Source: Verrucomicrobiota bacterium | Lineage (GTDB): Bacteria; Verrucomicrobiota; Verrucomicrobiia; Limisphaerales; JACPZS01 | Reading direction: 5' to 3' | Assembly: GCA_016195385.1 (NCBI GenBank) | Contig: JACPZS010000053.1 | Span: forward strand, 1 to 62,335 | DNA length: 62,335 bases | Part shown: piece after piece, positions 29,130 through 41,301 of the stretch | Numbering within the stretch: the stretch's first letter is position 1 | Layout: each line of letters begins with the position of its first letter | Position numbers and translations under genes: made by a program | Notes under the pieces: generated by a model | What the model saw: the letters and a program-made list of their open reading frames with translations, nothing else | Database searches by the model: none | What the model was told of the DNA's origin: nothing

Positions 29130-30656
29130 ATGAGTTCCATCCTTCAGGACATCGAAGCGCAAATCTCCGGCGTGAAAACGTCGGTCGCCAAGCAAAACGT
29201 CGGCACCGTCCGCGAAATCTCCGACGGCGTGGCCAAGATTGAGGGCCTCACCGACGCGATGCTCAACGAGATGCTCGATTTCGGCAACGGCGTCATCGGC
29301 ATCGCCCTCAACCTCGAAGAAACCGAGGTCGGTGCCATCGTGCTCGGCGATTACCTCGGCATTCGTGAAGGCACTGAAGTGAAAACCACTGGCAAGCTCC
29401 TCTCCGTGCCGGTGGGCAAGGGGCTGCTCGGCCGCGTGGTCGATACGCTCGGCCGACCCGTGGACGGCAAGGGGCCAATCAAGGAAACCGCTTTCTACCC
29501 GGTCGAAAAAATCGCGCCGGGCATCATCAAGCGGAAGTCCGTCAGCCAGCCCGTCCAGACGGGCATCATGGCCATCGACGCGATGATCCCGATTGGCCGC
29601 GGCCAGCGCGAGTTGATCATTGGCGACCGTTCCACGGGCAAGACGACCATCGGCGTGGACACGATGATCAATCAGGCCAAGATCAACAAGCAGAACGCCG
29701 GCGAGGCAGGCTTCCGTCCGGTCTATAACATTTACGTCGCCGTCGGCCAGAAGCAGTCGAACATCGCCCGCGTCATCGCCGAACTGGAGCGGGCCGGCGC
29801 GATGGAATACACCATCGTGGTGGCCGCTGGCGCCGACTCCCCGGCCGCCGCGCAGTATCTAGCGCCGTTTGCCGGCGCGTCGATGGGCGAATGGTTCATG
29901 GACAACGGCATGGACGCGCTCATCATTTACGATGATCTTTCCAAGCAGGCCGTCGCCTACCGTCAGGTGTCGCTCGTGCTCAAGCGCCCGTCCGGCCGCG
30001 AGGCGTATCCGGGCGACGTGTTCTATCTGCACAGCCGCCTGCTCGAACGTTCCGCTCGCGTGAACGAGAAGAACGGCAACGGCTCGCTCACCGCGCTGCC
30101 GATCATCGAGACGCAAGCCGGCGACGTTTCGGCCTACATCCCGACGAACGTGATTTCGATCACGGACGGGCAGATTTATCTCGAAACGGATTTGTTCTAC
30201 CAGGGCGTACGTCCCGCGATTTCCGTCGGTCTCTCGGTGAGCCGTGTCGGTTCCGCCGCGCAGATCAAGGCGATGAAACAGGTCGCCGGACGCATCAAGG
30301 GCGACCTCGCGCAGTATCGCGAGCTGGCGGCGTTCGCGCAGTTCGGTTCCGACCTCGACGCGAAAACTCAGTCCATCCTCGAACGCGGCAAGCGCATCGT
30401 CGAGCTCTTCAAACAGAACCAATACAATCCGCTGCCGGTCGAAGTGCAGGCGACGGTGTTGTGGGCGATGCAGAACGCATTCCTCGACGACGTGGCTGTG
30501 GAGAAAGTGAAGGATTTCCAGAACAAGCTGATCGACTTCCTGAGTACTCGGAAACAGGCGTTGCTCGACAAGGTGCGCAAGGAAGCGGCCGTCAGTGACG
30601 CGTTGGCGGTTGAATTGAAGGCTGCCGTCGGTGAGTTCAAGCAGACGTATCGGTGA
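29130..30656 (+). CDS. atpA: ATP synthase F1 subunit alpha
   Basis: The 508-aa non-catalytic nucleotide-binding subunit has the Walker A loop [11 protein letters not shown] at ~171 (Ser in place of the common Gln). The family signature is [17 protein letters not shown], holding the arginine finger. The N-terminal beta-barrel and C-terminal helical domain are complete and the length is standard. It forms the alternating hexamer with AtpD. The gene starts 31 bases after atpH in the operon. Confidence 0.97.
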   Translation: MSSILQDIEAQISGVKTSVAKQNVGTVREISDGVAKIEGLTDAMLNEMLDFGNGVIGIALNLEETEVGAIVLGDYLGIREGTEVKTTGKLLSVPVGKGLLGRVVDTLGRPVDGKGPIKETAFYPVEKIAPGIIKRKSVSQPVQTGIMAIDAMIPIGRGQRELIIGDRSTGKTTIGVDTMINQAKINKQNAGEAGFRPVYNIYVAVGQKQSNIARVIAELERAGAMEYTIVVAAGADSPAAAQYLAPFAGASMGEWFMDNGMDALIIYDDLSKQAVAYRQVSLVLKRPSGREAYPGDVFYLHSRLLERSARVNEKNGNGSLTALPIIETQAGDVSAYIPTNVISITDGQIYLETDLFYQGVRPAISVGLSVSRVGSAAQIKAMKQVAGRIKGDLAQYRELAAFAQFGSDLDAKTQSILERGKRIVELFKQNQYNPLPVEVQATVLWAMQNAFLDDVAVEKVKDFQNKLIDFLSTRKQALLDKVRKEAAVSDALAVELKAAVGEFKQTYR

Positions 30657-30685
30657 TTTCGGTCAACGCCAACGCGTAACCGCCC

Positions 30686-31567
30686 ATGCCCAGCACACGC
30701 GACATTCGCCGACGCATCAAGTCGGTCAAAAACACGGCGCAAATCACGAAGGCCATGCAGATGGTCGCGTCGTCGAAGATGCGCAAGGCGCAGCTCGCCG
30801 CCCTCGCGGGCCGTCCTTACGCGACGTTGATGAACGACGTGCTCGCGGCCGTGAGCGAAGGCGCCGGCGACTTCTCGCATCCACTGCTGGAGAAACGCAA
30901 TGGCGGCAACAAGCGCGCGGTCATTCTCGTCAGCACGGACAAGGGACTGTGCGGCGCGCTCAACTCCAACCTTCTCCGCGAAGCGGGTAAGTTTGACAAG
31001 GACACCACTTTCTATATCTGCGCGGGCAAGAAGGGCGCGCAATTTATTCACCGCACTAAGCGCAACCTCGCGGCCGAGTTCAGCTACAAGGACAACCCTC
31101 AGTTCGCCGAGGCAAGGGCCATCTCGAAGTTTGCGCAGGACTTATTTCTCAAAGGCGAAGTGGATCGCGTGGACGTGCTTTACACCAACTTCATCAACAC
31201 GCTTTCGCAGAAGCCCGAGGCACGCCAACTCCTGCCCATCGGCAAGATTCACGCGGTCGAAGCCGACGTGCAGGGACATGGTGGGGGCGGCGAGTTGAAG
31301 AAGCCCGACGTCGAGTATCTCTTCGAGCCGGACGCCGCCGGTGTGCTCGGCAACCTGCTGCCGCACTACCTTAATTTTCAGGTCTTCCAGTTTCTGCTGG
31401 AGGCCAAGGCTTCCGAGCACAGCTCGCGCATGGTCGCCATGAAGAACGCGACCGACAACGCCAAGCAGCTCGTCAAAGACCTCACGCTCGAATACAACAA
31501 GCTGCGCCAGGCGAACATCACCAAGGAACTGTTGGAAATAACCACCGCCCAGATGGCGATGGGCTAA
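30686..31567 (+). CDS. atpG: ATP synthase F1 subunit gamma
   Basis: The 293-aa central shaft starts with RDIRRRIKSVKNTAQITKAM, the coiled-coil that turns inside the alpha3beta3 head. It ends with the matching C-terminal helix (ATDNAKQLVKDLTLEYNKLRQ...ITKELLEI). The middle Rossmann-like domain has VSTDKGLCGALN. Length is normal. It lies between atpA and atpD as usual. Confidence 0.96.
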   Translation: MPSTRDIRRRIKSVKNTAQITKAMQMVASSKMRKAQLAALAGRPYATLMNDVLAAVSEGAGDFSHPLLEKRNGGNKRAVILVSTDKGLCGALNSNLLREAGKFDKDTTFYICAGKKGAQFIHRTKRNLAAEFSYKDNPQFAEARAISKFAQDLFLKGEVDRVDVLYTNFINTLSQKPEARQLLPIGKIHAVEADVQGHGGGGELKKPDVEYLFEPDAAGVLGNLLPHYLNFQVFQFLLEAKASEHSSRMVAMKNATDNAKQLVKDLTLEYNKLRQANITKELLEITTAQMAMG

Positions 31568-33034
<1,467 letters not shown>

Positions 33035-33049
33035 TCGAGAGGAGCTTGA

Positions 33050-33098
33050 GTTGAGGGTTGAGAGACTCCTGACTCGCCGCCCTCTCTCAACTCTCAAC
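33050..33098 (+). repeat. Hairpin between atpD and atpC
   Basis: Bases 33050-33064 and 33084-33098 are 15-base inverted copies with 14 matches and a 19-base loop. Each arm is itself an imperfect tandem of GTTGAG(A/G). There is no T-run after it, so it is not a classic terminator. It could reduce or process the message before atpC. Confidence 0.6.
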
Positions 33099-33120
33099 AC
33101 AAACTGCTCTCAACTTTCGC

Positions 33121-33528
33121 ATGGCCACACTGAAACTCGAAATCGTCACTCCGGAAGCCAAGATCTACTCCGAGGACGTGGACATGGTCACGCTCCCCGG
33201 CGTCGAGGGTGAGATGGGCATCTACCCGATGCATGTTCCGTTCATGACGCAGGTCAAGTCCGGCGAACTGATCGCAAAGAAAGGCGGGCAGGATCATTTC
33301 CTCGCCATTGGCGAAGGTTTCGTCGAAATCACCGGCAGCCGCGTCGCGGTGATGACCGACATGGCCATCAAGGCGGATGACATCGACGAGATGAAGGCCG
33401 AGGAAGCCCGCAAGCGCGCCGAGGCCCGCCTGGCCGAAAAACTGACCGATGAAGAACAGGCCACCGTGCAGGCCGCGCTCCTGCACTCGCTGGCTCAATT
33501 GCACGTCAAGCGCCGTCAGCGGCGGTAG
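33121..33528 (+). CDS. atpC: ATP synthase F1 subunit epsilon
   Basis: The 135-aa protein has the N-terminal beta-barrel (LKLEIVTPEAKIYSEDVDMVTLPGVEGEMGI, shown here only in outline) followed by two C-terminal helices rich in Glu, Arg and Ala (EEARKRAEARLAEKL). Epsilon regulates rotation and contacts the c-ring. It is the last gene of the operon, and a strong terminator follows within 25 bases. Confidence 0.93.
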   Translation: MATLKLEIVTPEAKIYSEDVDMVTLPGVEGEMGIYPMHVPFMTQVKSGELIAKKGGQDHFLAIGEGFVEITGSRVAVMTDMAIKADDIDEMKAEEARKRAEARLAEKLTDEEQATVQAALLHSLAQLHVKRRQRR

Positions 33529-33548
33529 ATATTTTCTCCGTCAACCCG

Positions 33549-33583
33549 GCCGCGGGATTCTCCGGAGTCTCGCGGCTTTTTTT
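33549..33583 (+). terminator. Rho-independent terminator of the atp operon
   Basis: A 9-bp stem (33549-33557 with 33568-33576, one G-T pair) is followed by seven T. It lies 21 bases after the atpC stop. Confidence 0.85.
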
Positions 33584-33731
33584 CTTCACAGCTGAAGAGC
33601 GCAACTCTCGATGATGCTTCTGCGCTGCTGGTCTTGCGAACCGGCCAAAATTTCGTGTGGCCGCGTCCGGATTCCCGCTTGCGTCCGCTAAAACCGCGCG
33701 CCTAAACTTCCGGCACATTTTGAAATCAATT

Positions 33732-34724
33732 ATGAGCAACGTTCCCCTTCGTGTCGCAGTCACCGGCGCGGCCGGCCAGATCGGTTATTCGCTGCTTTTC
33801 CGCATCGCTTCCGGGGCGATGTTCGGCCCGAACCAGCCCGTGATTCTGCATTTGATCGAGATCGAACCCGCGCTGCCCGCGCTTGGCGGCGTGGTGATGG
33901 AACTCGACGACTGCGCGTTCCCATTGCTCAAAGGCATCGCGGCCACCGCGAACCTCGACGAAGGTTTTCGCGGCGTGAACTGGGCGTTGCTGGTCGGCAG
34001 TGTGCCGCGCAAAGCCGGCATGGAGCGCAAGGATTTGCTCGGCATCAACGGGAAAATTTTCATTGGCCAGGGCCAGGCGATTCAGAAAAACGCGGCGAGC
34101 GACGTGCGCGTTCACGTCGTCGGCAATCCGTGCAACACCAATTGCCTCATCGCGATGAACAATGCAAAGGACCTGCCGCGCAACCGTTTCTTCGCCATGA
34201 CGCGCCTCGACGAAAACCGCGCCAAGTCGCAGCTCGCGAAAAAAGCCGGCGTCGATATCACCGCCGTCACGAACGTCGCCATCTGGGGAAATCACTCGGC
34301 CACGCAGTATCCTGATTTCACGAACGCGAAAATTTCTGGCCAGCCCGCGACGCAAATCATCACCGACGACGCCTGGCTCAAAGGCGAATTTCTCAGCACC
34401 GTCCAGCAACGCGGCGCGGCGATCATCAAAGCGCGCGGCCTCTCCAGCGCGGCCAGCGCGGCCAACGCCGTCATCGACAGCGTCCGCTCGATCCTCGAAC
34501 CGACGCCCGCCGGCGACTGGCACAGTGTGTGTGTTTGCTCCGATGGCAGCTACGGCGTGGAGAAAGGGCTGATCAGTTCGTTTCCGGTTCGCAGCAATGG
34601 CAAGTCACTCGAAATTGTTCAAGGCGTTCCGGTCGGTGAATTCAGTCGCGCAAAAATCGACGCGACCGTGAACGAGTTGAAGGAAGAGAAATCGCTCGTC
34701 GCTGAATTGCTACCGCGTGCTTGA
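33732..34724 (+). CDS. mdh: Malate dehydrogenase
   Basis: The 330-aa NAD(P)-dependent enzyme interconverts malate and oxaloacetate in the TCA cycle. It has the Rossmann motif [14 protein letters not shown] and the cofactor region [13 protein letters not shown]. The substrate arginines are in [14 protein letters not shown] and [12 protein letters not shown], and the catalytic His is in [12 protein letters not shown]. This is the longer MDH type related to cytosolic and chloroplast enzymes rather than the LDH-like short form. ATG 33732 (MSNVPLRV) is the natural start. The stop overlaps the start of the next gene by four bases. Confidence 0.94.
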   Translation: MSNVPLRVAVTGAAGQIGYSLLFRIASGAMFGPNQPVILHLIEIEPALPALGGVVMELDDCAFPLLKGIAATANLDEGFRGVNWALLVGSVPRKAGMERKDLLGINGKIFIGQGQAIQKNAASDVRVHVVGNPCNTNCLIAMNNAKDLPRNRFFAMTRLDENRAKSQLAKKAGVDITAVTNVAIWGNHSATQYPDFTNAKISGQPATQIITDDAWLKGEFLSTVQQRGAAIIKARGLSSAASAANAVIDSVRSILEPTPAGDWHSVCVCSDGSYGVEKGLISSFPVRSNGKSLEIVQGVPVGEFSRAKIDATVNELKEEKSLVAELLPRA

Positions 34725-36229
34725 GCGAATCGACGACACCTCCGCCACGCACCGACTTCACGAAGCCGCCGCCAAATTTTTCACGCGTCAGCAAACTCCC
34801 GCCTGATTTCTACGCCCGCTGGCGCAGCCGGATTTCGTTTGCGCCGGCGTTTCATGACGCACTCGATGCGGTGCCGGCGGAAATTCTCCTCCAAGCGATC
34901 TGGCATCAACAACGAGTGTTGCGCGAGGCGCTCGCGACCACGAATGGCCGGCGCGTGCGTGTGTTGCATCCGGGCTTTTGGAATCGCGAGGCCGGGCCGG
35001 ATTTTCGCGAGGCTGTAGTGCAATTCGATTCCGAGCCGCCGCGCACCGGCGATGTCGAAATCGATCTCAGTCCGAGCGGCTGGCGCGGCCACGCGCACGA
35101 TCGCAATCCCGCGTACGCGAACGTCGTGCTGCACGTCGTCTGGGCCGCCAGCGAGCATCTGGATAATTCGCAACCGACGCTTGCCCTGAAGGAACGACTC
35201 GACGCGCCTCTGGCCGAGTTGCAAATGGATTTAGGCAACGAGCGAGGCGAGTTGCCGGATGAATTGAGCGGCCAATGTTCAGCGCCCTTGCGCGATTTGT
35301 CGGTGGATATTTTGGGCGAACTTTTGGACCAAGCCGCGCAAGTACGGCTCCAGGTCAAAGCCGGCCAGCTTCAGGCCCGTGCGCGGCAATGCGGCTGGGA
35401 ACAGGCGTTTTGGGAAGGTGCGTTTCGCGCGCTCGGCTACAAGCACAACGCCTGGCCCATGCAACAAGTCGCGGAATCGCTGCCGACGCTCCGCGGGTTT
35501 ACAGTGAGTGTCGCGGACGCAATTTTTGCCTGGCAAATGTGCTTGTTTGGAGTCAGCGGGCTTCTGCCTAGCGAGCCGGAAAGCCGGGTGGCCGATTCGG
35601 AAAATTATCTGCGGCGGGTCTGGGATGGATGGTGGCGTGAGCGCGTGAACTTCGACGAAATGATTTTGCCGCGCCGGCTCTGGCGCTTCAACGGCCTGCG
35701 TCCGGCGAACCACCCGCAACGCCGCCTCGCGCTCGCCGCACACTGGCTGGCACGTGGAGATTTTTTGTCTCGATTGGAAAACTGGTTCACCACACCACTG
35801 CCGACCGAAACCGCTCCCACAGCACTGCTGGAATTACTCCAAGTCGAAGTTGATGATTTTTGGTCGTGGCATTGGACGTGGCGCTCCGCGCGTCTCGCCA
35901 AACCGCAGCCGCTCATCGGCGCGCAGCGCGTCACGGATTTCGCCGTTAACGTCGTGCTGCCCTGGTTTTGGGCGCGGGCGGCTGCGGGAAACAATCCGGC
36001 GCTGCGACAAGCCGCCGAGCAACGTTACTTCGCGTGGCCGGCGGGCGAGAGCAACTCCGTGCTGCGGCTGGCGCGCGAGCGATTGCTTGGCAGCGCGCCG
36101 CCGAAATTGTTGCGCCGCGCGGCTGCGCAACAAGGCTTGCTGCAAATCGTGCGCGATTTTTGCGCGCACTCCGACGCGGTCTGCACCGAATGCCGGTTTC
36201 CTGATTTGGTGAGAAGCATTCCGCGATGA
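34721..36229 (+). CDS. DUF2851 family protein
   Basis: The 502-aa cytoplasmic protein matches the DUF2851 family. It has an early [12 protein letters not shown] segment, then [20 protein letters not shown] and [32 protein letters not shown] (motifs given in outline). These conserved Glu, Asp and His residues suggest a nuclease-like or metal-binding core, but no activity is established. The C-terminus ends with a Cys pair ([10 protein letters not shown]). The start is a TTG overlapping the mdh stop (TTGA), so translation is probably coupled to mdh, although no metabolic link is known. Confidence 0.75.
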   Translation: MSESTTPPPRTDFTKPPPNFSRVSKLPPDFYARWRSRISFAPAFHDALDAVPAEILLQAIWHQQRVLREALATTNGRRVRVLHPGFWNREAGPDFREAVVQFDSEPPRTGDVEIDLSPSGWRGHAHDRNPAYANVVLHVVWAASEHLDNSQPTLALKERLDAPLAELQMDLGNERGELPDELSGQCSAPLRDLSVDILGELLDQAAQVRLQVKAGQLQARARQCGWEQAFWEGAFRALGYKHNAWPMQQVAESLPTLRGFTVSVADAIFAWQMCLFGVSGLLPSEPESRVADSENYLRRVWDGWWRERVNFDEMILPRRLWRFNGLRPANHPQRRLALAAHWLARGDFLSRLENWFTTPLPTETAPTALLELLQVEVDDFWSWHWTWRSARLAKPQPLIGAQRVTDFAVNVVLPWFWARAAAGNNPALRQAAEQRYFAWPAGESNSVLRLARERLLGSAPPKLLRRAAAQQGLLQIVRDFCAHSDAVCTECRFPDLVRSIPR

Positions 36230-36272
36230 AGCCACGGCGGAACCAAGGCGCGAAGAAAACGGTGATGACAAT

Positions 36273-36297
36273 CCTTGGTGTCTCTGTGTCTTGGTGG
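36273..36297. repeat. Short dispersed-type repeat
   Basis: A 25-base stretch reads CCTTGGTGTCTC then TGTGTCTTGGTGG. It is built from (C/T)TTGGTG and TCT(C/G)TGT units, and a CCAAGG at 36243-36248 can pair with its start. It lies in the 151-base gap between the DUF2851 and Gfo/Idh/MocA genes. Its composition is unlike the surrounding sequence. Confidence 0.4.
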
Positions 36298-36380
36298 CGG
36301 AGGCAACGGGCGCGACTTCGCGTCGAGTTCCTGCTTGCGCCGCGCATTTCTTTTTGCCATTTCTAACCGCGCAATTTCCT

Positions 36381-37523
36381 ATGAAAAAACTCAACATCGG
36401 TCTCGTCGGTTACGGCTTCATGGGCCGCACGCACTCCAACGCGTTCACGCAGGTAAACAATTTTTTTGACCTCGAATACCGTCCGGTGCTCAAGGCCGTC
36501 TGCGCGCGCGACGCTGAAAAAGCCAGGGCGTTTGCCACGAAGTGGGGCTACGAATCCATCGAAACCGACTGGCGCAAACTGATCGAGCGCGACGACATTG
36601 ACGTCATCGACATTGCCGCGCCGAACAATGTTCACGCCGAGATCGCCATTGCCGCCGCGAAGGCTGGCAAAATGATCCTGTGCGAAAAACCGCTCGCGCT
36701 GAACGGGCCGGAGGCGGAGAAAATGGTGGCCGCCGTGACCAAGGCGAAAGTGCCAAACATGGTTTGGTACAATTATCGTCGTGTGCCGGCCGTCACGCTC
36801 GCCAAACAACTCATCGACGAAGGCCGGCTCGGAAAAATTTTCCATTACCGGGCAAAGTTTTTGCAGGACTGGACGATTTCCAAAGACTTGCCGCAAGGCG
36901 GCGCGGGGCTGTGGCGGCTCGACGCGAAAGTCGCCGGCAGCGGCGTCACGGGCGATCTGCTCGCGCATTGCATCGACACCGCGATGTGGCTCAACGGCTC
37001 CATTGACACCGTCACGGCCACGACCGAGACGTTCATCAAGGAACGCAAGCACACGCTCACGGGCAAAGTCGAGAAGGTCGGCATTGACGACGCGAGCCTT
37101 TTCCTGGCGCGCTTCAGCAACGGCTCGCTGGCGACGTTTGAATCCACCCGCTACGCCCGCGGGCACAAGGCGCTTTACACTTTTGAAATCAACGGCGAGC
37201 ACGCCAGCATCTTCTGGGATTTGCACGACCTCCATCGCCTGCAGTATTTCGATCATCGCGATCAAGGCGCAGTGCGTGGCTGGCGCAGCCTGCACATCAC
37301 CGACAGCGATCATCCCTACATGAAAAACTGGTGGGTGCCCGGTCTGCAAATCGGCTATGCGGAAACGTTCATCCATCAAGTCGCCGACTTTTTGCAGGGC
37401 TTGAGCAAAGGCAAAATTCCCGGCCCAAGTTTCAAGGACGGCCTCGCGACCGACTACGTGACCGACGCCGTGCTCAAGTCGGCGAAGACCCGTCGCTGGG
37501 AAAAGGTGAAGAAAATAAAATAA
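36381..37523 (+). CDS. Gfo/Idh/MocA family oxidoreductase
   Basis: The 380-aa predicted NAD(P)-dependent sugar or inositol dehydrogenase has an N-terminal Rossmann motif [18 protein letters not shown]. The [14 protein letters not shown] motif carries the catalytic Lys, and [10 protein letters not shown] follows. The C-terminal domain (residues ~135-370) gives substrate specificity, which cannot be assigned. No signal peptide is seen from ATG 36381, so it is cytoplasmic. These enzymes are highly multiplied in Verrucomicrobiota. It converges on the dipeptidase gene with a 29-base gap. Confidence 0.9.
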   Translation: MKKLNIGLVGYGFMGRTHSNAFTQVNNFFDLEYRPVLKAVCARDAEKARAFATKWGYESIETDWRKLIERDDIDVIDIAAPNNVHAEIAIAAAKAGKMILCEKPLALNGPEAEKMVAAVTKAKVPNMVWYNYRRVPAVTLAKQLIDEGRLGKIFHYRAKFLQDWTISKDLPQGGAGLWRLDAKVAGSGVTGDLLAHCIDTAMWLNGSIDTVTATTETFIKERKHTLTGKVEKVGIDDASLFLARFSNGSLATFESTRYARGHKALYTFEINGEHASIFWDLHDLHRLQYFDHRDQGAVRGWRSLHITDSDHPYMKNWWVPGLQIGYAETFIHQVADFLQGLSKGKIPGPSFKDGLATDYVTDAVLKSAKTRRWEKVKKIK

Positions 37524-37552
37524 TTTGGATCGCCCACGCGCTGCGCCGTTTT

Positions 37553-38932
37553 TTATTTGCGCGTGATGTTCGCCAATTCCTGCCACAGATGCGCGCTCAT
37601 GCGCATTCCTTTGGCGAAGGCATCCAGGCTGATTTTTTCGTTGGGCGAATGCGGGTTGTCGTCGGGCAGCGCGAGGCCAAGCATCAACGCATCGACGCCG
37701 AGAATCTTTTTCAAATCGTTCACCACTGGGATCGAGCCGCCTTCGCGCAGCAACACCGGCGCGTGACCAAACGCCGATTTCAGCGCGCGCAACGCCGCTT
37801 GTGCCTGCGCGCCATCGGGTGAAACGAAATAAGGATCGCCGCCGTGACCGGCTTCGATCGTCAGGCGCACCGTCGGCGGACAAAGTTTTCGGAGTTGCTT
37901 CTCAATCAGTTCGCGAATTTTCTCTGGCTTTTGATTGGGCACGATCCGGAACGTGAGCTTCGCGCTGGCCCATGAGGGCACGATGGTTTTGCTGCCGTCG
38001 CCTTGATAACCGCTGGTGAGTCCGTTGATTTCGCACGTGGGGCGTGCGCTGCGGCGTTCATTAGCGGTGAAGCCGTGTTCGCCAAAAAGCTCCGGCACAC
38101 CGAGAAGCTTCTTGAACTTGCGCTCGTCGTAAGGCAGCCGTGCCATTTGCCTCCGCTCGTACGTTGAGAGCGGACGCACGTCGTAGTAAAAACCAGGAAT
38201 GGCCACGCGCCCGCGCGCGTCGCGAAGTTTGCCGAGCAACTGGCAGAGCGCCATCGCGGGATTGTCCACTGCGCCGCCGAAAAGCCCGGAGTGCAAATCC
38301 CGAGCTGGCCCGTCGAGCCGGATTTCGAGCGCGACGATGCCACGCAGCGCGTACGTCAGCGCGGGATGTTTCAAGCTCGGCAGGCTGTTGTCCGAAATCA
38401 CCACGCCATCGCAGCGCAATTCGGCGCGATGCTTTTTCACAAACGCCGCGAGGTGATTGCTGCCGACTTCCTCCTCGCCTTCGATGAGAAAAGTCAAGTC
38501 GCACGGCAATTCCACGCCGCACGCGCGGTACGCTTCGACGGCCTTCAAGTGCGCGAAGTGCTGGCCCTTGTTGTCCGTCGCGCCGCGCGCAAAAAGCGAG
38601 CGCCCTTCGATGCGCGCCTCAAACGGCGGCGATTTCCAAAGCTCGAATGGCTCCGCCGGCTGCACATCGTAATGGCCGTAAACCAGGAAATGAGGTTTAC
38701 GTGCGCCTGCGACGCGCGGCGTCTTTGCGACGAGAATCGGATTACCCGGCGTGGACCACAGCCGCGTTTGCAAACCGAGTTGTCGGCAATGTTTTTCGAT
38801 CCAGCCTGCGCACGCTGTCAGATCACTGCGGTGCTTGGGTTGAGCCGAGACGCTAGGGAAGCGGAGATACTCGGAAAGCTCGCGCACAAAACGCGGCTCG
38901 TTTTCCTTGAGAAATTTTTCGATGACTTGCAT
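37553..38932 (-). CDS. M20 family dipeptidase
   Basis: The 459-aa zinc peptidase is of the CNDP/PepV type. Metal-site motifs are visible: VYGHYDVQPAEP (His and Asp), GATDNKGQ (bridging Asp), FLIEGEEEVGS (catalytic Glu pair) and DNSLPSLKHP. A C-terminal His is in NPHSPNEKI. The lid domain is LDGPARDLHSGLFGG. ATG 38932 (MQVIEKFLKE) was chosen; the long upstream extension overlaps the ABC gene and is Arg-rich shadow sequence. It lies downstream of two Opp/Dpp-type ATPases on the same strand, consistent with cleaving imported dipeptides. Confidence 0.9.
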   Translation of the reverse strand: MQVIEKFLKENEPRFVRELSEYLRFPSVSAQPKHRSDLTACAGWIEKHCRQLGLQTRLWSTPGNPILVAKTPRVAGARKPHFLVYGHYDVQPAEPFELWKSPPFEARIEGRSLFARGATDNKGQHFAHLKAVEAYRACGVELPCDLTFLIEGEEEVGSNHLAAFVKKHRAELRCDGVVISDNSLPSLKHPALTYALRGIVALEIRLDGPARDLHSGLFGGAVDNPAMALCQLLGKLRDARGRVAIPGFYYDVRPLSTYERRQMARLPYDERKFKKLLGVPELFGEHGFTANERRSARPTCEINGLTSGYQGDGSKTIVPSWASAKLTFRIVPNQKPEKIRELIEKQLRKLCPPTVRLTIEAGHGGDPYFVSPDGAQAQAALRALKSAFGHAPVLLREGGSIPVVNDLKKILGVDALMLGLALPDDNPHSPNEKISLDAFAKGMRMSAHLWQELANITRK

Positions 38933-39020
38933 GGGCGGCTGGGATTGAAACAAATCGCCGCCGGGACTCAATGGAATTTGCTGCGCGAAAATTCCAGCCT
39001 CATCGCGACGCGCTGCGGAT

Positions 39021-40028
39021 TTATTTTTCAACCGTCGCGAGATGACACGCGGTGTGGCGTCCGGGAGCGACTTCGCGCAGCGCGGGCACTTCGGTTTTGC
39101 AGCGCGCTTCGGCCACCGGACAACGCGGATGAAACGGACAACCACCCGGCGGATGAATCGGCGAAGGCACGTCGCCCGCAAGAATGATGCGCTGGCGTTT
39201 CGAATCGGGATCAACCACCGGCACGGCGGAAATCAACGCCTGCGTGTACGGATGTTTTGGCGAGCGACAGATTTCCTTCGCGTCGCCGGACTCGACGATG
39301 CGGCCGAGATACATCACGAGAATCCGCTGGCTGATGTGTCGGACGACCGCGAGATCATGCGCGACGAACAAGTAGGCGAGTCCGCGCGCGCGCTGGAGAT
39401 CCTGGAGGAGGTTGATGATCTGCGCCTGCACGGAAACATCCAGCGCGCTCACCGGTTCGTCGCAGACGATCAGCTTCGGCTCGACCGCGAGCGCGCGCGC
39501 GATGCCGATGCGTTGGCGCTGTCCGCCGCTGAACTCGTGCGGGTATCTTTGCGCATGGGATGGGTCGAGGCCGACATCGTTCAACAGATTTTCGATTCGT
39601 TCGCGCCGTGCGGCCGGCGCGGGTGCCAACCGGTGGATGTCCAACGCCTCGCCGATGATGTTCGCGACCGTCATGCGTGAATCGAGTGAGCCGTATGGAT
39701 CTTGAAAGATCATCTGAAACTTTTGCCGACGCGCGCGGAGCGTTTCGGCATCGAGGGCGGCGAGATTTTCACCGTTGAAGAAAATTCTCCCATCGGTTGG
39801 TTCGATCAATTTGATGACGGCACGGCCGAGCGTGGTTTTCCCGCAGCCGCTCTCGCCGACCAACCCGACGGTTTCGCCGGTCGCGACGAAAAAGCTCACG
39901 CCATCGACCGCGCGAACAAACTCTCTCTCGCGGCTGAACGGACCGCGCTTCACGGGGAAGTGGACTTTCAGATTTTGGACTTTGAGCAAGTTCACAGCGT
40001 TATCTACAGCGGAGACGCTAAACGGCAA
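39021..40028 (-). CDS. Oligopeptide/dipeptide ABC transporter ATP-binding protein (OppF/DppF type)
   Basis: The 335-aa ATPase has Walker [15 protein letters not shown]. The signature is LSGGQ-like ([16 protein letters not shown]) and Walker B is [14 protein letters not shown]. The C-terminal oligopeptide-type extension has the Cys-rich [18 protein letters not shown] motif, which in this family can hold an iron-sulphur cluster. It pairs with the adjacent OppD-like ATPase 36 bases upstream. No permease or solute-binding gene is nearby, so the membrane partner must be encoded elsewhere. Confidence 0.93.
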   Translation of the reverse strand: MPFSVSAVDNAVNLLKVQNLKVHFPVKRGPFSREREFVRAVDGVSFFVATGETVGLVGESGCGKTTLGRAVIKLIEPTDGRIFFNGENLAALDAETLRARRQKFQMIFQDPYGSLDSRMTVANIIGEALDIHRLAPAPAARRERIENLLNDVGLDPSHAQRYPHEFSGGQRQRIGIARALAVEPKLIVCDEPVSALDVSVQAQIINLLQDLQRARGLAYLFVAHDLAVVRHISQRILVMYLGRIVESGDAKEICRSPKHPYTQALISAVPVVDPDSKRQRIILAGDVPSPIHPPGGCPFHPRCPVAEARCKTEVPALREVAPGRHTACHLATVEK

Positions 40029-40064
40029 TTTCTTATTGGGCCTTCGCGCTTGAGTGTGGCCTCA

Positions 40065-41024
40065 TCACGTTTGCCACAAAGGGCAGCGCACCCAGCGCTG
40101 CGGCTCGACCTCGACCAGTTCGGGAATGGCGTTGGCACATTCCGACCTTGCGATCGGACATCGTGGATGGAACCGGCAGCCGCCTGGAAATGCTCCCAAG
40201 CGCGGCACATTGCCGGGAATCGCCGTGAGCCGTTCGACGTGCGCGGTGAGGCTGGGCACCGAGTGCATCAACGCCCGTGTGTACGGATGCAACGGCCGCT
40301 GGAGCAATTCACGTGCGGCGTCCGTCTCGACGATCTGCCCGGCGTACATCACGGCAACACGATCGGCGAGATCGCCGACGATACCGAGGTTGTGTGTGAT
40401 GAGCAGGATCGCCATGCCGAGCCGCTGTTTAAGCTCGCGCAACAATTCGATGATCTGCGCCTGGATCGTCACGTCGAGCGCGGTCGTCGGTTCGTCGGCA
40501 ATGAGCAGTTTCGGCTGCGACGCCAGCGCCATTGCGATCATGACGCGCTGCTGCATCCCGCCGGACATTTCGTGCGGATAACTCTTAATGCGTGACTCCG
40601 GCGCGGGGATGCCGACGAGTTTTAAGAGGCGAATTACTTCGGTGTCCGTGGCGGCGGTGGGACGATGGAGCTTGAGCGATTCTTTGATCTGGTGACCGAC
40701 GCGGAATACCGGATTCAACGACGCGCCTGGCTCTTGGAAAACGTAGCTCACCACGCCGCCGCGAATTTCACGCAACTCAGGCTTCGACATCTTCAGCACA
40801 TCGCGGCCTTCGACCAGAATTTCTCCGCCGACGTAATGTGCGGGCGGGCTGGGCACGAGCCGCGCGACAGAGAGCGCGGTGACACTTTTGCCCGAACCGC
40901 TTTCGCCGACCAGGCACAGCGTTTCACTGGCTTCGAGGCGGAGGGAAACGCCGTCCACGGCGCGCAGCGCCTTGGCACCGCGACCGAAGTCAAGCTGGAG
41001 GTTTTTGATTTCGAGGAGAGGCAT
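40065..41024 (-). CDS. Oligopeptide/dipeptide ABC transporter ATP-binding protein (OppD/DppD type)
   Basis: The 319-aa ATPase has Walker [17 protein letters not shown]. The OppD-type segment [17 protein letters not shown] comes next, then signature [16 protein letters not shown] and Walker [15 protein letters not shown]. The C-terminal Cys motif is [18 protein letters not shown]. It is the first gene of the OppD-OppF-dipeptidase set on this strand. The 277 bases upstream contain an imperfect inverted repeat and no recognised promoter. Confidence 0.93.
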   Translation of the reverse strand: MPLLEIKNLQLDFGRGAKALRAVDGVSLRLEASETLCLVGESGSGKSVTALSVARLVPSPPAHYVGGEILVEGRDVLKMSKPELREIRGGVVSYVFQEPGASLNPVFRVGHQIKESLKLHRPTAATDTEVIRLLKLVGIPAPESRIKSYPHEMSGGMQQRVMIAMALASQPKLLIADEPTTALDVTIQAQIIELLRELKQRLGMAILLITHNLGIVGDLADRVAVMYAGQIVETDAARELLQRPLHPYTRALMHSVPSLTAHVERLTAIPGNVPRLGAFPGGCRFHPRCPIARSECANAIPELVEVEPQRWVRCPLWQT

Positions 41025-41034
41025 GGGATTTTTT

Positions 41035-41115
41035 ACAGAAGGAAACGAAGATAACGAAGAGAAGCAAGTGACTTCGCAGAATGGCTTGTGCTTCGTTGCC
41101 TCCGTTTGGTTCTGT
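41035..41115. repeat. Imperfect inverted repeat, 25-base arms
   Basis: Bases 41035-41059 and 41091-41115 are inverted copies (20 of 25 positions) starting ACAGAA and ending TTCTGT. The left arm contains AACGAAGATAACGAAG. The element fills part of the divergent gap between the oppD-like and phosphatase genes. It looks like a MITE or REP-type hairpin. Confidence 0.45.
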
Positions 41116-41301
41116 TCAAATACGTTCTCATTGATTCGCGCCGGGGACGATCATGCGTACAAGTCCGTCCACCAATTTCAACTCGTGGAAGTTGATGATG
41201 AGACCGGAAGACGCGTCCAGCTATTTCATATCGGTTCACATCCTGCTCGACCGCCGGTTCGATTTCGCCCAAGCTCCCGGCCCATGTTGCATCGACAATT
41301 T

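Noticed and set aside
37524..37552. Bidirectional terminator between the Gfo/Idh/MocA and dipeptidase genes
   Set aside because: There is a T-run, but the adjacent GC-rich bases do not form a convincing stem.
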